Below, piece by piece: positions 6,957 through 18,000 of a stretch of 64,000 nt of DNA. The position numbers and the translations under genes were made by a program. Below the pieces are notes generated by a model that was given only the letters and a program-made list of their open reading frames with translations, did no database searches and had not been told where the DNA came from. The DNA comes from Massilia rubra. GTDB taxonomy: Bacteria; Pseudomonadota; Gammaproteobacteria; Burkholderiales; Burkholderiaceae_D. The stretch lies in the NCBI RefSeq assembly GCF_011682065.1, contig NZ_VUYU01000025.1, positions 39,055 to 103,054 on the forward strand. The letters run 5' to 3'. The stretch's first letter is position 1. Each line of letters begins with the position of its first letter.

Positions 6957-9806
6957 ATGAAACACACCATCTTGTCCCGTTCGCTGCGGGGCCTGTTCGC
7001 CGGCGGTGGCGCCGCCGGCTTGGCCCTGCTCGCGTGCCCCGCGCGCGCGCAAGCACCGGCGCCGCCGGCCCCCATCCCGCGCGTCGAAATCACCGGCACC
7101 CTGATCCCGCGCGCGACGCGCGAAACGGCGGCCGCCGTCATCACCCTCAACCGCAACGATATCGAGCGTTCCGGCAAGACCACCGTGGCCGAGCTGCTGC
7201 AAACACTGGCGGTCGACAACCAGGGCTCGGTGCCGTCGAGCTTCGGCGGCGGCTTCGCCAGCGGCGCCTCCGGCATCTCGCTGCGCGGCCTGGGCGCGGC
7301 CTCCACCCTGGTGTTGCTCAACGGGCGCCGGGTGGCCCCCTACGGCCTGGCCGACGATGGCCAGAAAGTCTTTTCCGACCTGAACATCATCCCCACCGAC
7401 GCCGTCGAGCGGGTCGAAGTGCTCAAGGACGGCGCCTCGGCCATCTACGGCTCGGACGCGATCGCCGGCGTGGTCAACGTGATCCTGCGGCGCGACTTTC
7501 GCGGCACCACCGTGCGCGCCAGCTTCGGCCAGTCGCGCGAGCACGACGGCAACGACGGCGTCGCCTCGCTCACCTGGGGCAAGGGCGACCTGCAGGCCGA
7601 CCGCTACAACCTGCTGGCCAGCCTCGAGTACGGACGGCGCGCCGAGATCTGGAACCGCGACCGCGCCGAGCGCGCGTACATCGGGCGCGGCGACCTGCGC
7701 CCCTGGGGCTTCAGCGCCCAGGAGTCGCTCGGCGGCACCGGCGCCATCACCGCCAACAACGCCGGGGGCAGCGCCATCAACGGCAATGTGCGCAACCCCG
7801 ATACGCTCGACTACGTCAACCGCGGCAACCTGGCCGGGGCGGGTTTCACCCGCACCTTTCCGGGCGCGGCCTGCGCCAACTTCACGCGCCACCCGCAGGG
7901 CGACCCGGGCGGCGGCTGCCTGGTCGACGCGGCGCAGTTGTACAACCAGATCCAGCCGCGCCAGGAGCGGGTCAATTTCTTCGGGCGCGCCACCTTCCAG
8001 GCCACGCCCGAGGTGCAAACCTACGCCGAACTGAACCTGTATCGCAGCAAATCGACCTCGTCCTCGACGCCGTCGGCGCTCAGCGGCGCGGTCGGCTATC
8101 CGGGCGGCCCGGTCAACAGCGCCAACGTCATGCTGGGCGCGACCCATCCCGACAATCCCTACTTCGGCACGCCGGCGCGGCTGCGTTACACAGCCGCCGA
8201 TGTGGGCCCGCGCGTGAGCGAGATCGATTCCGACTTCGTGCGCTTGCTGGCCGGCGTCAAGGGCAGCGTGGGGCCGTGGGAGCTCGACACCGCCCTGCTG
8301 TTCTCGCAAAACCAGGTCAGCCAGGAACGCAGCCGCTACCTGCAGCGCGACGTCATGTACGCGCTGCTCAATCCGAGTCCGGCCAATGTGGCGGCGGCCA
8401 GCGCCAACCCCGCCTATGCCGCGCTGCCGCCCGGCAGCGTGTGGCGCATCGCCGAAAACGCCGGCGTCAATTCGCCGGCCCTGTACGCGGCGCTGGCGCC
8501 CTCACTGACCAACGACGCCAAGAGCCGCATCGCCCAGCTCGACCTGCTCGCCTCGCGCGAACTGGCCCAACTGCCGGGCGGGCCGCTCGGCATCGCGCTC
8601 GGCGGCGAATTCCGGCGCGAAACGGCCGAACTGGAACCGACTCCCGGCACCGAACGCGGCAACATCATCGGCCTCGGCTACTCGGCCTACAAGGGCGGCC
8701 GCAACGTGGCCGCACTCTACGGCGAAGTGCTCGCGCCAGTGCACCCGACCGTCGAACTGTCGGCCGCGCTGCGGGCCGACCACTACACCGACGCCGGCGA
8801 CGCCTACAATCCCAAGTTCGGCGTCAAATGGACCCCGGTACGCACCTTCGCCTTGCGCGGCACGTATGCGCGCGGCTTCCGGGCCCCGAGCACCGCCGAA
8901 AACGGCGTCGGCGGCCTGGCCGCGTTTTCCACCGCGGTCGACCCGCTGCGCTGCAGCCTGGGGGTTGAGATCGCCTGCAACCCGGCCGCGATCGCCATCA
9001 TCACCTCGCCCAACCCGGCGCTGTCGCCCGAAAAATCGCGCAGCGTCAACGTCGGCATGGTGTGGGACCCGTACAAGCGCACCAATATCGCGCTCGACCT
9101 GTGGGAAATCAAGCGCAAGAACGAGATCAACCAGGAGCAGAGCGACGCCGCCATCCAGGCCGGGCGCATCGCGCGCGATCCCAGCGGCGCCACCCGTCCC
9201 GGCGACCCCGGTCCGATCACGGCGGTGCTGGCCAGCTACGTCAATTCGGCGCGCACCGAGGTGCGCGGGGCCGACCTGGAATTGAACCAGCGCTTCGACT
9301 TCGGACCCGGCACCGGCGAAGTGACCATGAATACCAAGTGGACCCACCTGTTCAAGTGGCTGCGCACCGAGCAGGACGGCAGCGCGCGCGACTTCGCCGG
9401 CACCCACGGCAACTGCGATGTCACCAACTGCGTCGGCACGCCCGAGGACCGGGTCAACTTCGGCCTGTCGTGGGAGCGCGCGGCCTGGCGCGTGGCGGCC
9501 AACGTGAATTACCGGGGCGACCTCAAGAACACGCTGTTCAAGAACGACCCGGCCGGTTGCGCCAGCCATCTCGCCAATGGCGATGCGGCCCCGGCCGGCT
9601 GCGAACTGCCATCCTTCACCACGGTCGACCTGACGTTCCGCTGGAAGCCGAGCACGCGGGTGGAAGTGTTCGGGTCGGCGCAAAACATTTTCGACAAGAT
9701 CGCCCCGCTCGACCCGCTGACCTACGGCGCGACCGCCTATAACCCGCTCGACTACGCCGGCGCCGTCGGGCGTTTCTTCACGGCCGGCGTGCGTTACACC
9801 TTCTAG
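6957..9806 (+). CDS. TonB-dependent outer-membrane receptor (B)
   Basis: 949 residues from the ATG at 6957, chosen for GGAG seven bases upstream (an in-frame GTG at 6945 overlaps that site). The signal peptide ends near ARAQ. The plug contains PRVEITGTLIPR, LVLLNGRRVAPYGL and ERVEVLKDGASAIYGSDAIAG. The barrel ends VRYTF with the canonical terminal Phe. Receptor C follows after 94 bp without a terminator between, so the pair is probably one transcript. The ligand is unknown. It is among the most GC-rich genes of the window. Confidence 0.94.
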   Translation: MKHTILSRSLRGLFAGGGAAGLALLACPARAQAPAPPAPIPRVEITGTLIPRATRETAAAVITLNRNDIERSGKTTVAELLQTLAVDNQGSVPSSFGGGFASGASGISLRGLGAASTLVLLNGRRVAPYGLADDGQKVFSDLNIIPTDAVERVEVLKDGASAIYGSDAIAGVVNVILRRDFRGTTVRASFGQSREHDGNDGVASLTWGKGDLQADRYNLLASLEYGRRAEIWNRDRAERAYIGRGDLRPWGFSAQESLGGTGAITANNAGGSAINGNVRNPDTLDYVNRGNLAGAGFTRTFPGAACANFTRHPQGDPGGGCLVDAAQLYNQIQPRQERVNFFGRATFQATPEVQTYAELNLYRSKSTSSSTPSALSGAVGYPGGPVNSANVMLGATHPDNPYFGTPARLRYTAADVGPRVSEIDSDFVRLLAGVKGSVGPWELDTALLFSQNQVSQERSRYLQRDVMYALLNPSPANVAAASANPAYAALPPGSVWRIAENAGVNSPALYAALAPSLTNDAKSRIAQLDLLASRELAQLPGGPLGIALGGEFRRETAELEPTPGTERGNIIGLGYSAYKGGRNVAALYGEVLAPVHPTVELSAALRADHYTDAGDAYNPKFGVKWTPVRTFALRGTYARGFRAPSTAENGVGGLAAFSTAVDPLRCSLGVEIACNPAAIAIITSPNPALSPEKSRSVNVGMVWDPYKRTNIALDLWEIKRKNEINQEQSDAAIQAGRIARDPSGATRPGDPGPITAVLASYVNSARTEVRGADLELNQRFDFGPGTGEVTMNTKWTHLFKWLRTEQDGSARDFAGTHGNCDVTNCVGTPEDRVNFGLSWERAAWRVAANVNYRGDLKNTLFKNDPAGCASHLANGDAAPAGCELPSFTTVDLTFRWKPSTRVEVFGSAQNIFDKIAPLDPLTYGATAYNPLDYAGAVGRFFTAGVRYTF

Positions 9807-9900
9807 CGACATCCGGGGGCATCGGAAAACCGTGGCGCAGTCAGTTCTTCGAGGTCCCCATCCCTTCACCAACCGTTTAACCACCCCACCGGAGCAGTCC

Positions 9901-12567
9901 ATGATTGAAAAAGCCTTATCCGCCGCCATTCGCCGCCTGTGCGCCGGCGGCGCCCTCCTCGGCGCCGGCGTGCTGGCCTTGCCGGCCCAGGCCCAGTCCC
10001 CCGCCGAGGGCGCGCAGCCGATGCAAAAAGTCGAAATCGTCGGCACCTCGATCCGCCAGCGCCTGGCCAGCCAGACCGCGCTGCCGATCAGCACCATCCG
10101 CGCCGAAGACTTCGCCAAGCAGGGCCTCTCGACCGTGCAGGAAGTGCTGGCCACCATTCCCATGAACCAGACCTCGGTCGGTTCGAGCCAGTCGGTCGGT
10201 TCCGGCACGGGCGGACGCGCCGAGGCCAACCTGCGCGGCCTCGGCAGCGACAAGACCCTGGTGCTGCTCAACGGCCGGCGCCTGGCCAACCACCCCTTCT
10301 TCGCCGACACGGTCGACCTGAACATCATTCCCGTGGCCGCGCTCGAACGGGTCGAGGTGCTGCGCGACGGCGCCTCGGCCATCTACGGCAGCGACGCCAT
10401 CGGCGGCGTGATCAACTTCGTCACCAAGCGCTCCTACCGGGGCATGGAAGTGAGCGTGGAAGCACACGAACCGGCCGGCTCGGGCGGCGGCGACGAGCAG
10501 CGCATCAACTTCACCGGCGGCTGGGGCGACCTGGGCACCGACGGCTACAACCTGCTCGGCATTGTCGACTTTCACCGCCAGTCCACCCTCATGGCCACCG
10601 ACCGCGACTTCGCGCGCACCGGCGTGCGCCCCGAGCGTGGCCTGTACCAGACCAGCGGCACCACCTTTCCCGCCAACTTCTTTTCCGACGAAGGCATTGC
10701 CGGCAATCCCAGCTACGCCAGCGGTTGCCGGCCGCCCTACTCCATTCCCAACCAGAGCGGCGCGCCGAACTGCCGCTTCGACTCGACCCAGTTCGTCGAC
10801 CTGATTCCGCTGACCAAGCAGGAAACCTTCCTCGGCCGCTTCAGCAAAAAAATCGGCGCCGAGCACACGGCCACCCTCGAATACCTGCACAGCCGCAGCA
10901 CCAACGAAGCGCACGTGGCGCCGCCGCCGCTGGCCGGCATCGGCCTGACCATGAGCAATACCAGCCCCTTCTACCCCGGCGCCGGCATCACCCCCGCCGT
11001 GGCCGGCCTGACCGGCGAACCGCTCGACGTCAGCTGGCGCCCGCTGGTAACGGGCAAGCGCGAAGGGCTCGACGTCAGCCTGACCGACCGCCTGCTGGCC
11101 GGCATGGAGGGCACGGCCGGCGGCTGGGACTACAACCTTGGCTTGTCGTATGCGGTGGGGCGGGCGCGCAGCGCGTTCACCAACGGCTACGTGGTCGATG
11201 CGCGCATCATCGAAGGGGTCGGCAATGGCTTGCTCAATCCCTTCGGCGAACAAACGCCCGCCGGCAACGACTACCTGCGCCAGTCGCTGCTACAAGGCGA
11301 ATACCTGCGCGCCAAGATCAAGAGCGGCGCCATCGACTTCAAGGCCAGCCGCGAACTGATGACCTTGCCCGCCGGCGCGCTCGGCTTCGCGCTCGGCGGC
11401 GAATTCCGGCGCGACGAAGCCGATTACCGCGTCAACCGCGAACTGGCCAGCCAGGCCTCCAGTTCCGGCTACGCCGACGCCCAGGACCAGAGCGGCAGCC
11501 GCAATATCGGCGCTGTCTTCACCGAGCTCAACATCCCGGTCATCAAGGACCTGGAAGTGAACCTGGCCGCGCGCTACGACGACTATACCGATTTCGGTCA
11601 CAGCTTCAATCCCAAGGTGGCGCTGCGCTGGCAACCGAGCAAGCAGGTGCTGCTGCGCGGCTCGTTCAACAAGGGCTTCCGCGCGCCCACCCTGTACGAC
11701 CTGCACGGACCGCAGACGACCACCAATACCGGCAATCCCTGGAACGATCCGGTGCTGTGCCCGGGCGGTAAGGCGGTGCCGGGGGCCAACCCGAATATTT
11801 CCTGCGACCAGCAGCAGAACATCCGCGGCGGCGGCAATCCCGAGGTCAAGCCTGAACGCTCGCGCACCTACAGCGCCGGGGTCGTGCTCGAACCGACCAC
11901 CAACCTGACGCTCACGGCCGACTACTGGGATATCCGGCTCAAGGACCAGATCAGCGCATTGGCGGAAGAATCGATCTTCGGCGAATACCAGAAATACCAG
12001 AACCTGTATTTCTACAATGCCGCCCGCACCCGGCTCGATTACGTGCTGGCGATCACCCAGAACCTGGGCGAGGTCAAGACGCGCGGCGTCGACCTGGGCA
12101 TGTTGTGGCGCTTGCAGCGCGACCAGCTGGGTAACTTTACGCTCGGCGTGGAAGGCACCTATGTCGACCGCTACGACTACCAGAACGAGCGCAACGGGCC
12201 GTTCACGGTCAACGCGGGCCGCTTTGCGGACGCCAGCCCGGTGTTTCGGTGGCGCCACACCGCCACCCTGGGATGGACCCGGGGACCGGTGAACATGACC
12301 TTGTCCAACCGCTACCTGTCCGGCTATGACGACCAGCCCGACGCCGAGGGCGTGGTGCCCGGGCGCGTGGGACATTACTCGACCTGGGCGCTGGCGGGCA
12401 CGTACACGGCCAACCAGAAGGTCAGCGTGACGGCCGGAGTGAAGAACCTGCTGGACGACGACCCGCCTTTCACGGTTCAGAGCACAACGTTCCAGCAGGG
12501 CTACGATCCGCGCTACACGGACCCGCTCGGGCGTACGTTTTACGTGAGGGCGACCTACAAGTTCTGA
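9901..12567 (+). CDS. TonB-dependent outer-membrane receptor (C)
   Basis: 888 residues from the ATG at 9901 with GGAG ten bases upstream; the frame is open earlier, but those residues lack signal-peptide character. The signal sequence runs to LPAQAQ. The plug holds MQKVEIVGTSIRQR, LVLLNGRRLANHPFF and ERVEVLRDGASAIYGSDAIGG. The barrel ends in YKF. Two cysteine pairs in loop regions (CRPPYS...CRF and CPGG...SCDQ) could form extracellular disulfides. It lies directly downstream of receptor B and converges with tldD. Confidence 0.94.
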   Translation: MIEKALSAAIRRLCAGGALLGAGVLALPAQAQSPAEGAQPMQKVEIVGTSIRQRLASQTALPISTIRAEDFAKQGLSTVQEVLATIPMNQTSVGSSQSVGSGTGGRAEANLRGLGSDKTLVLLNGRRLANHPFFADTVDLNIIPVAALERVEVLRDGASAIYGSDAIGGVINFVTKRSYRGMEVSVEAHEPAGSGGGDEQRINFTGGWGDLGTDGYNLLGIVDFHRQSTLMATDRDFARTGVRPERGLYQTSGTTFPANFFSDEGIAGNPSYASGCRPPYSIPNQSGAPNCRFDSTQFVDLIPLTKQETFLGRFSKKIGAEHTATLEYLHSRSTNEAHVAPPPLAGIGLTMSNTSPFYPGAGITPAVAGLTGEPLDVSWRPLVTGKREGLDVSLTDRLLAGMEGTAGGWDYNLGLSYAVGRARSAFTNGYVVDARIIEGVGNGLLNPFGEQTPAGNDYLRQSLLQGEYLRAKIKSGAIDFKASRELMTLPAGALGFALGGEFRRDEADYRVNRELASQASSSGYADAQDQSGSRNIGAVFTELNIPVIKDLEVNLAARYDDYTDFGHSFNPKVALRWQPSKQVLLRGSFNKGFRAPTLYDLHGPQTTTNTGNPWNDPVLCPGGKAVPGANPNISCDQQQNIRGGGNPEVKPERSRTYSAGVVLEPTTNLTLTADYWDIRLKDQISALAEESIFGEYQKYQNLYFYNAARTRLDYVLAITQNLGEVKTRGVDLGMLWRLQRDQLGNFTLGVEGTYVDRYDYQNERNGPFTVNAGRFADASPVFRWRHTATLGWTRGPVNMTLSNRYLSGYDDQPDAEGVVPGRVGHYSTWALAGTYTANQKVSVTAGVKNLLDDDPPFTVQSTTFQQGYDPRYTDPLGRTFYVRATYKF

Positions 12568-12601
12568 GTAGGGCCGGCAGACACGCCGGCCACCAACGCA
12601 A

Positions 12602-12626
12602 AGGGGCGCACCACCAGTGCGCCCCC
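12602..12626. terminator. hairpin between converging genes
   Basis: A 9-bp GC stem (GGGGCGCAC pairing with GTGCGCCCC, 5-base loop) lies between the stops of receptor C and tldD. The T-run is poor (CTTTCTT about ten bases later on the plus strand), so termination strength is uncertain. Confidence 0.5.
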
Positions 12627-12684
12627 TTGGGAACTTTCTTGAGCAAGGTCATCGCCGGCACGGCCGGCGATGACGGCGTGCGAT

Positions 12685-14145
12685 TTACGCGGTGCCGCCC
12701 ACGATCACGTCTTCGATGCGCAGGGTCGGCTGGCCCACGCCCACCGGCACGCTCTGGCCTTCCTTGCCGCACACGCCCACGCCCGAATCGAGGCGCATGT
12801 CGTTGCCGATCATCGATACGCGGTTGAGCACGTCCGGACCGTTGCCGATCAGGGTCGCGCCCTTGACCGGATAGGTGACCTTGCCGTTTTCGATCATGTA
12901 GGCTTCGCTGGCCGAGAACACGAACTTGCCGTTCGTGATATCGACCTGGCCGCCGCCGAAATTGACCGCGTACAAGCCGTTCTTGACCGAGGCCAGGATT
13001 TCTTCCGGGTCCTTGTCGCCGCCGAGCATGTAGGTGTTGGTCATGCGCGGCATCGGCAGGTGCGCGAACGATTCGCGGCGCGCGTTGCCGGTCACCGGCA
13101 TCTTCATCAGGCGCGCGTTCATGGTGTCCTGGATGTAGCCTTTCAGGATGCCATCTTCGATCAGGGTGGTACACTGGGTCGGATTGCCTTCGTCATCGAT
13201 ATTGAGCGAACCGCGGCGGTCGGCCAGGGTGCCGTCATCGACCACGGTGACGCCCTTGGCGGCCACGCGCTCGCCGATGCGTCCCGAAAACGCCGACGAA
13301 CCCTTGCGGTTGAAGTCGCCCTCCAGGCCATGGCCGATCGCTTCGTGCAGCAGCACGCCGGGCCAGCCCGGCCCGAGCACGATGGTCATCGGCCCGGCCG
13401 GGGCCGGACGCGCGTCGAGGTTGACCACGGCCGCCTTGACCGCTTCGTCGGCGTAGCGCTCGAGCACCACATCGTCGAAGTAACCGTAGTTAAAGCGTCC
13501 GCCGCCGCCCGACGAGCCCATTTCGCGCCGTCCGTTCTGCTCGACGATGACGGTCACCGAGACCCGCACCAGCGGACGGATATCGGCCGCCAGCACGCCA
13601 TCGCTGCGCACCACCAGCACCACGTCGTATTCACCGGCCAGGCCGGCCATGACCTGCACCACGCGCGGATCTTTGGCGCGTGCCATTTTTTCCACGCGTT
13701 CGAGCAATTTGACCTTGGCGGTCGCGTCGAGCGAGGCCAGCGGATCGTTGGGCAGGTACAGCGAGCGTCCGCCCACCGGGGTCATCGAGGACGCCACCTT
13801 GATCTTGCCGGCGCCGGCGCGCGCAATGGTGCGCGTGGCCGCGGCCGCGTCGAGCAGGGCGCGTTCCGAGATTTCGTCGGAGTACGAAAAGGCGGTCTTG
13901 TCGCCGGACACGGCGCGCACGCCGACGCCCTGGTCGATCGAGAAACTGCCGGTCTTGACGATGCCTTCTTCCAGGCTCCAGCCTTCACTCTTGGTGAACT
14001 GGAAATACAGGTCGGCGTAATCGACCTTGTGGGTGAACATCGTGCCCAGGGTGCTGAGCAGCTTGCCTTCGTCGAGGCCAAAGGGCGTCAGCAGCACATC
14101 GCGCGCGACAGCCAGGGAGGAGAGATTCGGTTCGAACGGTGTCAT
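12685..14145 (-). CDS. tldD: metalloprotease TldD
   Basis: 486 residues, family length. Works with TldE/PmbA as a cytosolic zinc protease that matures ribosomal-type peptides (microcin B17 in E. coli) and affects antitoxin CcdA and gyrase modulation. The zinc motif [11 protein letters not shown] (HExxxH type) is in the centre, followed by [14 protein letters not shown]. The conserved C-terminal VGKEGQ-like [13 protein letters not shown] is also visible. It is third in the run yhdP, nitrilase-like, tldD on the minus strand, an order common in proteobacteria. Confidence 0.95.
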   Translation of the reverse strand: MTPFEPNLSSLAVARDVLLTPFGLDEGKLLSTLGTMFTHKVDYADLYFQFTKSEGWSLEEGIVKTGSFSIDQGVGVRAVSGDKTAFSYSDEISERALLDAAAATRTIARAGAGKIKVASSMTPVGGRSLYLPNDPLASLDATAKVKLLERVEKMARAKDPRVVQVMAGLAGEYDVVLVVRSDGVLAADIRPLVRVSVTVIVEQNGRREMGSSGGGGRFNYGYFDDVVLERYADEAVKAAVVNLDARPAPAGPMTIVLGPGWPGVLLHEAIGHGLEGDFNRKGSSAFSGRIGERVAAKGVTVVDDGTLADRRGSLNIDDEGNPTQCTTLIEDGILKGYIQDTMNARLMKMPVTGNARRESFAHLPMPRMTNTYMLGGDKDPEEILASVKNGLYAVNFGGGQVDITNGKFVFSASEAYMIENGKVTYPVKGATLIGNGPDVLNRVSMIGNDMRLDSGVGVCGKEGQSVPVGVGQPTLRIEDVIVGGTA

Positions 14146-14199
14146 TTTGCGGGTCTTTCAATGTGGATCAGCCATTGTGCCATAGTCGGCCTGTTGTAG

Positions 14200-14235
14200 T
14201 AGCTCACAGGGTAGCTCACAGCGTGGTTCACAGCT
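14200..14235. repeat. three 12-bp tandem repeats
   Basis: TAGCTCACAGGG, TAGCTCACAGCG and TGGTTCACAGCT follow each other without gaps in the tldD-nitrilase gap. The last unit contains the stop codon of the nitrilase-like gene. Confidence 0.7.
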
Positions 14236-15025
14236 TTCTGTGCTTGAGTGCGGGCAAGCTTTCGCGCACACCCGCCAGGAAAGCGGCGTCGAGCGCGCCG
14301 CTGACGACGCCTTCGCCCTCTTCCAGCAGCGCCTTGACCTCGCCCCAGGGGTCGATCAGCATGCTGTGGCCGAAGGTGCGGCGCCCGTTCACATGGGTGC
14401 CGCCCTGGGCCGAGGCCAGCACGTAGCACTGGTTTTCGATGGCGCGCGCGCGCAGCAGCACTTCCCAGTGCGCAAGACCGGTGGTGTGGGTGAACGCGGC
14501 GGTGACCACGATCAACGCGCACTCGCCCATGGCCCGGTACAGCTCGGGAAAGCGCAAGTCGTAGCAGACCGACAAGCCGACCCGCCCGAACGGCGCCTCG
14601 AAGGCCACCACCGCCTCGCCCGGCACGATGGTGCGCGCCTCGTCGTAGCTTTCAAGCCCCTTGGTAAAGCCGAACAGGTGGATCTTGTCGTAGCGCTGCA
14701 CCGGCGCGCCCTGCGGGTCGTACACCAGGGTGGTGTTCATGACGCGCCCGGCGTCCTTCGACACCAGCGGCAAGGTGCCGCCGATCAGCCAGATGCCGTG
14801 CTCGCGCGCCAGTTGCGCCATGCAGGCCTGGATCGGCCCCTGTCCGGGCGCCTCGGCGTGGGCCACCTTGTCGGTGTCGCTCATGCCCATGATGGGCCAG
14901 TATTCCGGCAAGGTCACCAGGGTGGCGCCGCGCGCCGCCGCCTCGCCCACCAGCCGGCGCGCCGTGGCGATATTCTCGGCGACATCGGGGGTGCTGATCA
15001 TCTGTACTGCGGCCACGCTCGTCAT
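14228..15025 (-). CDS. carbon-nitrogen hydrolase (Nit2/omega-amidase type)
   Basis: 265 residues from the ATG at 15025, which has GGAG upstream. The longer open frame to 15163 would overlap yhdP and lacks a ribosome site. The nitrilase-superfamily triad is visible: Glu41 (LPEYW), Lys114 (RYDKIHLF) and Cys154 ([10 protein letters not shown]). The small single-domain form resembles Nit1/Nit2, which hydrolyse deaminated glutathione or alpha-keto-acid amides in the cytosol. The exact substrate is an inference. It lies 44 bp after yhdP and 82 bp before tldD on the same strand. Confidence 0.88.
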   Translation of the reverse strand: MTSVAAVQMISTPDVAENIATARRLVGEAAARGATLVTLPEYWPIMGMSDTDKVAHAEAPGQGPIQACMAQLAREHGIWLIGGTLPLVSKDAGRVMNTTLVYDPQGAPVQRYDKIHLFGFTKGLESYDEARTIVPGEAVVAFEAPFGRVGLSVCYDLRFPELYRAMGECALIVVTAAFTHTTGLAHWEVLLRARAIENQCYVLASAQGGTHVNGRRTFGHSMLIDPWGEVKALLEEGEGVVSGALDAAFLAGVRESLPALKHRKL

Positions 15026-15069
15026 GTCTCGCTCTCCGGTCGGTCGTTCTGTTGCGTCAGTCGTTCTGT

Positions 15070-18000
15070 TCAGTTCGTCTCGGGTTTCACGTTGGTCGCC
15101 GGCAGCACCAGCGGCGGCGGACCTTTGGGCGCACCGAGCTTGGTGATGACCGGCGCCTTCCACGGGCCGGTGATCTGCATTTCGTAGGTCAGCGCCTTCA
15201 TCACGGGCGCGCGCAGGAACAGTTGCGCGAGAAAACTGCCCAGCCCGACCACCGGATTGACCGCCAGCGCGTACACCAGCGGGCCGGTGCCCAGGTTGAA
15301 TTCGGGGATCACCACCACATGCAGGTTGGTCGACTCGTTGGCAATGTCGGCGGTGCCGGCCATGAGCACGGTGGCCGCCACGCCATGCATTTTGAGATTG
15401 TCGGTGCGCACCACGCCGCGCGTGATGCTGGCGTTGGCGGTGATGCCGTCGAAGGCCAGCCCTTCCGAAAACACATCGTGGAAATCGAGCTTGAGCAGGC
15501 GCGGCAGCATTTGCAGGCTCAGCACGCCCAGCAGCTTGGCCGCGCCCGGGTCTTGCTTGAGGAACTGGCCCGCAGCCACGCCCATTTCGATCTTGCCCGA
15601 CAAACTAGGAATGTCCAGCGAATACGGCAAGCCATTCCAGGCGATCTCGCCCGCCATCTTGCCCTTGCCGCGCCGCAGCGTTTCAGGGAAACCGAAGCGG
15701 TCCAGCAACTTGCCGGCATCTTCGATGTCGAGCACGAACTTCAGGCTGGTGTTGCTGTGCCCTTCCCCGGTCACCCACTTGCCGGTGCTGCGCAGCACGC
15801 CGTCGGGATTGGCCAGCAGCAAGCTGTTAATCTGCCACTCGCGCCCGCTGGCCAGCTGGGCGTTGCTGGCGACCAGTTCCAGGCGCCCGAGTTTCTTGTT
15901 GAACAGTTCGAAATGCTCGGCCACGATATCGAGCGCGGGAATGGTGGCGGCCGCGCTCTTGCCGCCTTCGAGCAAGTCTTTCACGCCGGCGGCGGCCGAT
16001 TCGGGAATGATCAGCGAAGCCAGGCGCGCCGTGACCTTGCCCAGGCCCTGGCCGCTCGGCCCCTCGGCCCAGGTGACGTGGCCGGCCACCTGGCGCGCAT
16101 CGACGTTGGCCTGCCAGGTATCTTTCACGTGCGAGGCGCCCACCACCACGTTGTCGAGCTTGCGTTCACTGATGATCAGTTCGTTCGCGCGCGCGGCCAG
16201 CACATCGGCCACCACGTACTGGGCCAGGTCGATGCCCTCGCCCGGGGCGCCGGCCGCCGGCGCCGGCTCGGGTGCGGCGTGCGCCACCGACGAGCCGATC
16301 GCGATCCACTGGTCGACGTTGATGGTTTTCATATCGGCATTGATCATCAGGCCGCTGTCCGGGATCGGGGCCGGCACGTTCACGCCGATGCCGCCGCTGT
16401 CGACCTTCCACGCTCCCTTGCCCAGCTTGCTGCGCTGGTAGCGCGCGCTGATGTTCGGCCCCAGCGCCAGCCGGATCTCGTCATGCGCCACGCCGGGGTC
16501 GGCGCCCGCCAAGCCGGTCAGGGTGAAATGCAGCGGCAGGCTGTCGGCGGCCGCCTTGTTGAGCGGCGCCGGCAATTCCACGCCCATGCCGGCCAGGGTC
16601 GAGTCGACCGTTACCTGGGCCTGGTGATCGCGCACCACCACCGCGCCGTTGTAGCGGGCGGCGCCCGAGACCAGCCCCAGCACGTGCTGCAAGGCGGCCG
16701 ACGGGTAGGTCTTGCGGATGCCGTCGGCGGTGGCCGTGCCGGCCAGCTTGATCACGATCGCATTGTCGCGCTGCGTGCCGCCGGTCAGCGCCAGCGGCCC
16801 GCCCAGGAAGCTGGCGCCGACGCCGTTCAGGTTGATGCCTTTTTCGTTGAATTCGAGCTTGCCGATGGCCGACTGCAGCGGCGGCAAGGGATCGAACAGC
16901 ACCACGTCGTTGTTCATCAGCTGCAAGGTGCCCTGGACTTTCGATTCGATCAGGTGGGCCAGCGGCAGTTGCAGCTTCAATCCCAGCTTGGCGTTGCCGC
17001 TCGCGCGCGTGTGTTCGGTAAAGCGGCCGATCCAGTTCAGCACCGGGCTCGCTTCCACGTAGCCGAGGAAATCCTGCATCGGCCCGGCGGCGTTGCCGTC
17101 GATTTCCAGCACCTTGTCCGGGTCGGCCAGGTCGGCGATCACGGCTTTGACCGCGCTCAGCGCCACGCCACGGGTTTTCGCCGTGTCGCCCTTGATTTCC
17201 ATGCGCGTGCGGTCGAACAAAAAGCTGCCGTTGATCTGCTCGGCCTGCGGCCACACCGGCGCCACCCCATCGGGCGCGAAATGGCCGGGCGCGTAGTTCA
17301 GCCTGGCGTTTTCCAGGCGTCCGCCAACCCGGAATTCGCCCTTGCGCTCGCCCGGCGTATTGCTGCGGAACGGGAAGTGCGCCAGGTCGCCGCGCAGGCG
17401 GAAGGTGGCGTCCTGCGCCATGCCGTCTTCCAGCGCGCCGGTCAGCCAGCCGCGCAGGTGTTCCGGGGTTTTCAGGGGCAGGTAGCGCCCGATGGTGTTG
17501 ATCGCGAAGCCCGACAAGGTGCCGCTGACGTCGACGATGTCGGCCGGCTTGCCGGCCTGGCTTCCCAGGGTCATCTGGTGCGTGCCCGACAGCGATCCGG
17601 TCAGCGTCCCTTGCGCAAAATCGAGGCTCTCTAGTTGCACCAGCAATTTGTTCTGGGGCGCAAAGGTCCAACGGGCGCGCGCGTCGAATTGATCGAAGGC
17701 CATGGCCGGGTCGGCAAACCAGGCCGGCAGTTGCAGCACCAGTTGCTGCGAATTGAGGGTCAGCATGCCACCCTTCTCGCTCGCGTCCAGGGCGCCGGAC
17801 AAATTCTCGATGCCGGGAATCGGCGGAAACGCCGCCCGCGCCGGGCTCGACGCGGTCCTGGCCACGGCCGGCCGGGCCGCCTGGGCGCGCATGCCCAGGC
17901 CGTCGAGCTTGCCGCGCACGCGGTAGCTGGCGAGGTCCGGGAACTTGCCCTGCCACTCCACCGAAAAATCGCTGACCTTGCCGCGCAGGCCGCCGTCCAC

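Noticed and set aside
8502..10382. 626-codon minus-strand open frame across receptors B and C
   Set aside because: It spans the gap between two clear receptor genes on the other strand and has low-complexity composition, so it is a shadow frame.
15052..17634. 860-codon open frame on the plus strand opposite yhdP
   Set aside because: It is the antisense shadow of yhdP in a very GC-rich sequence. The translation is rich in His, Arg, Gly and Gln, with no domain and no ribosome site.
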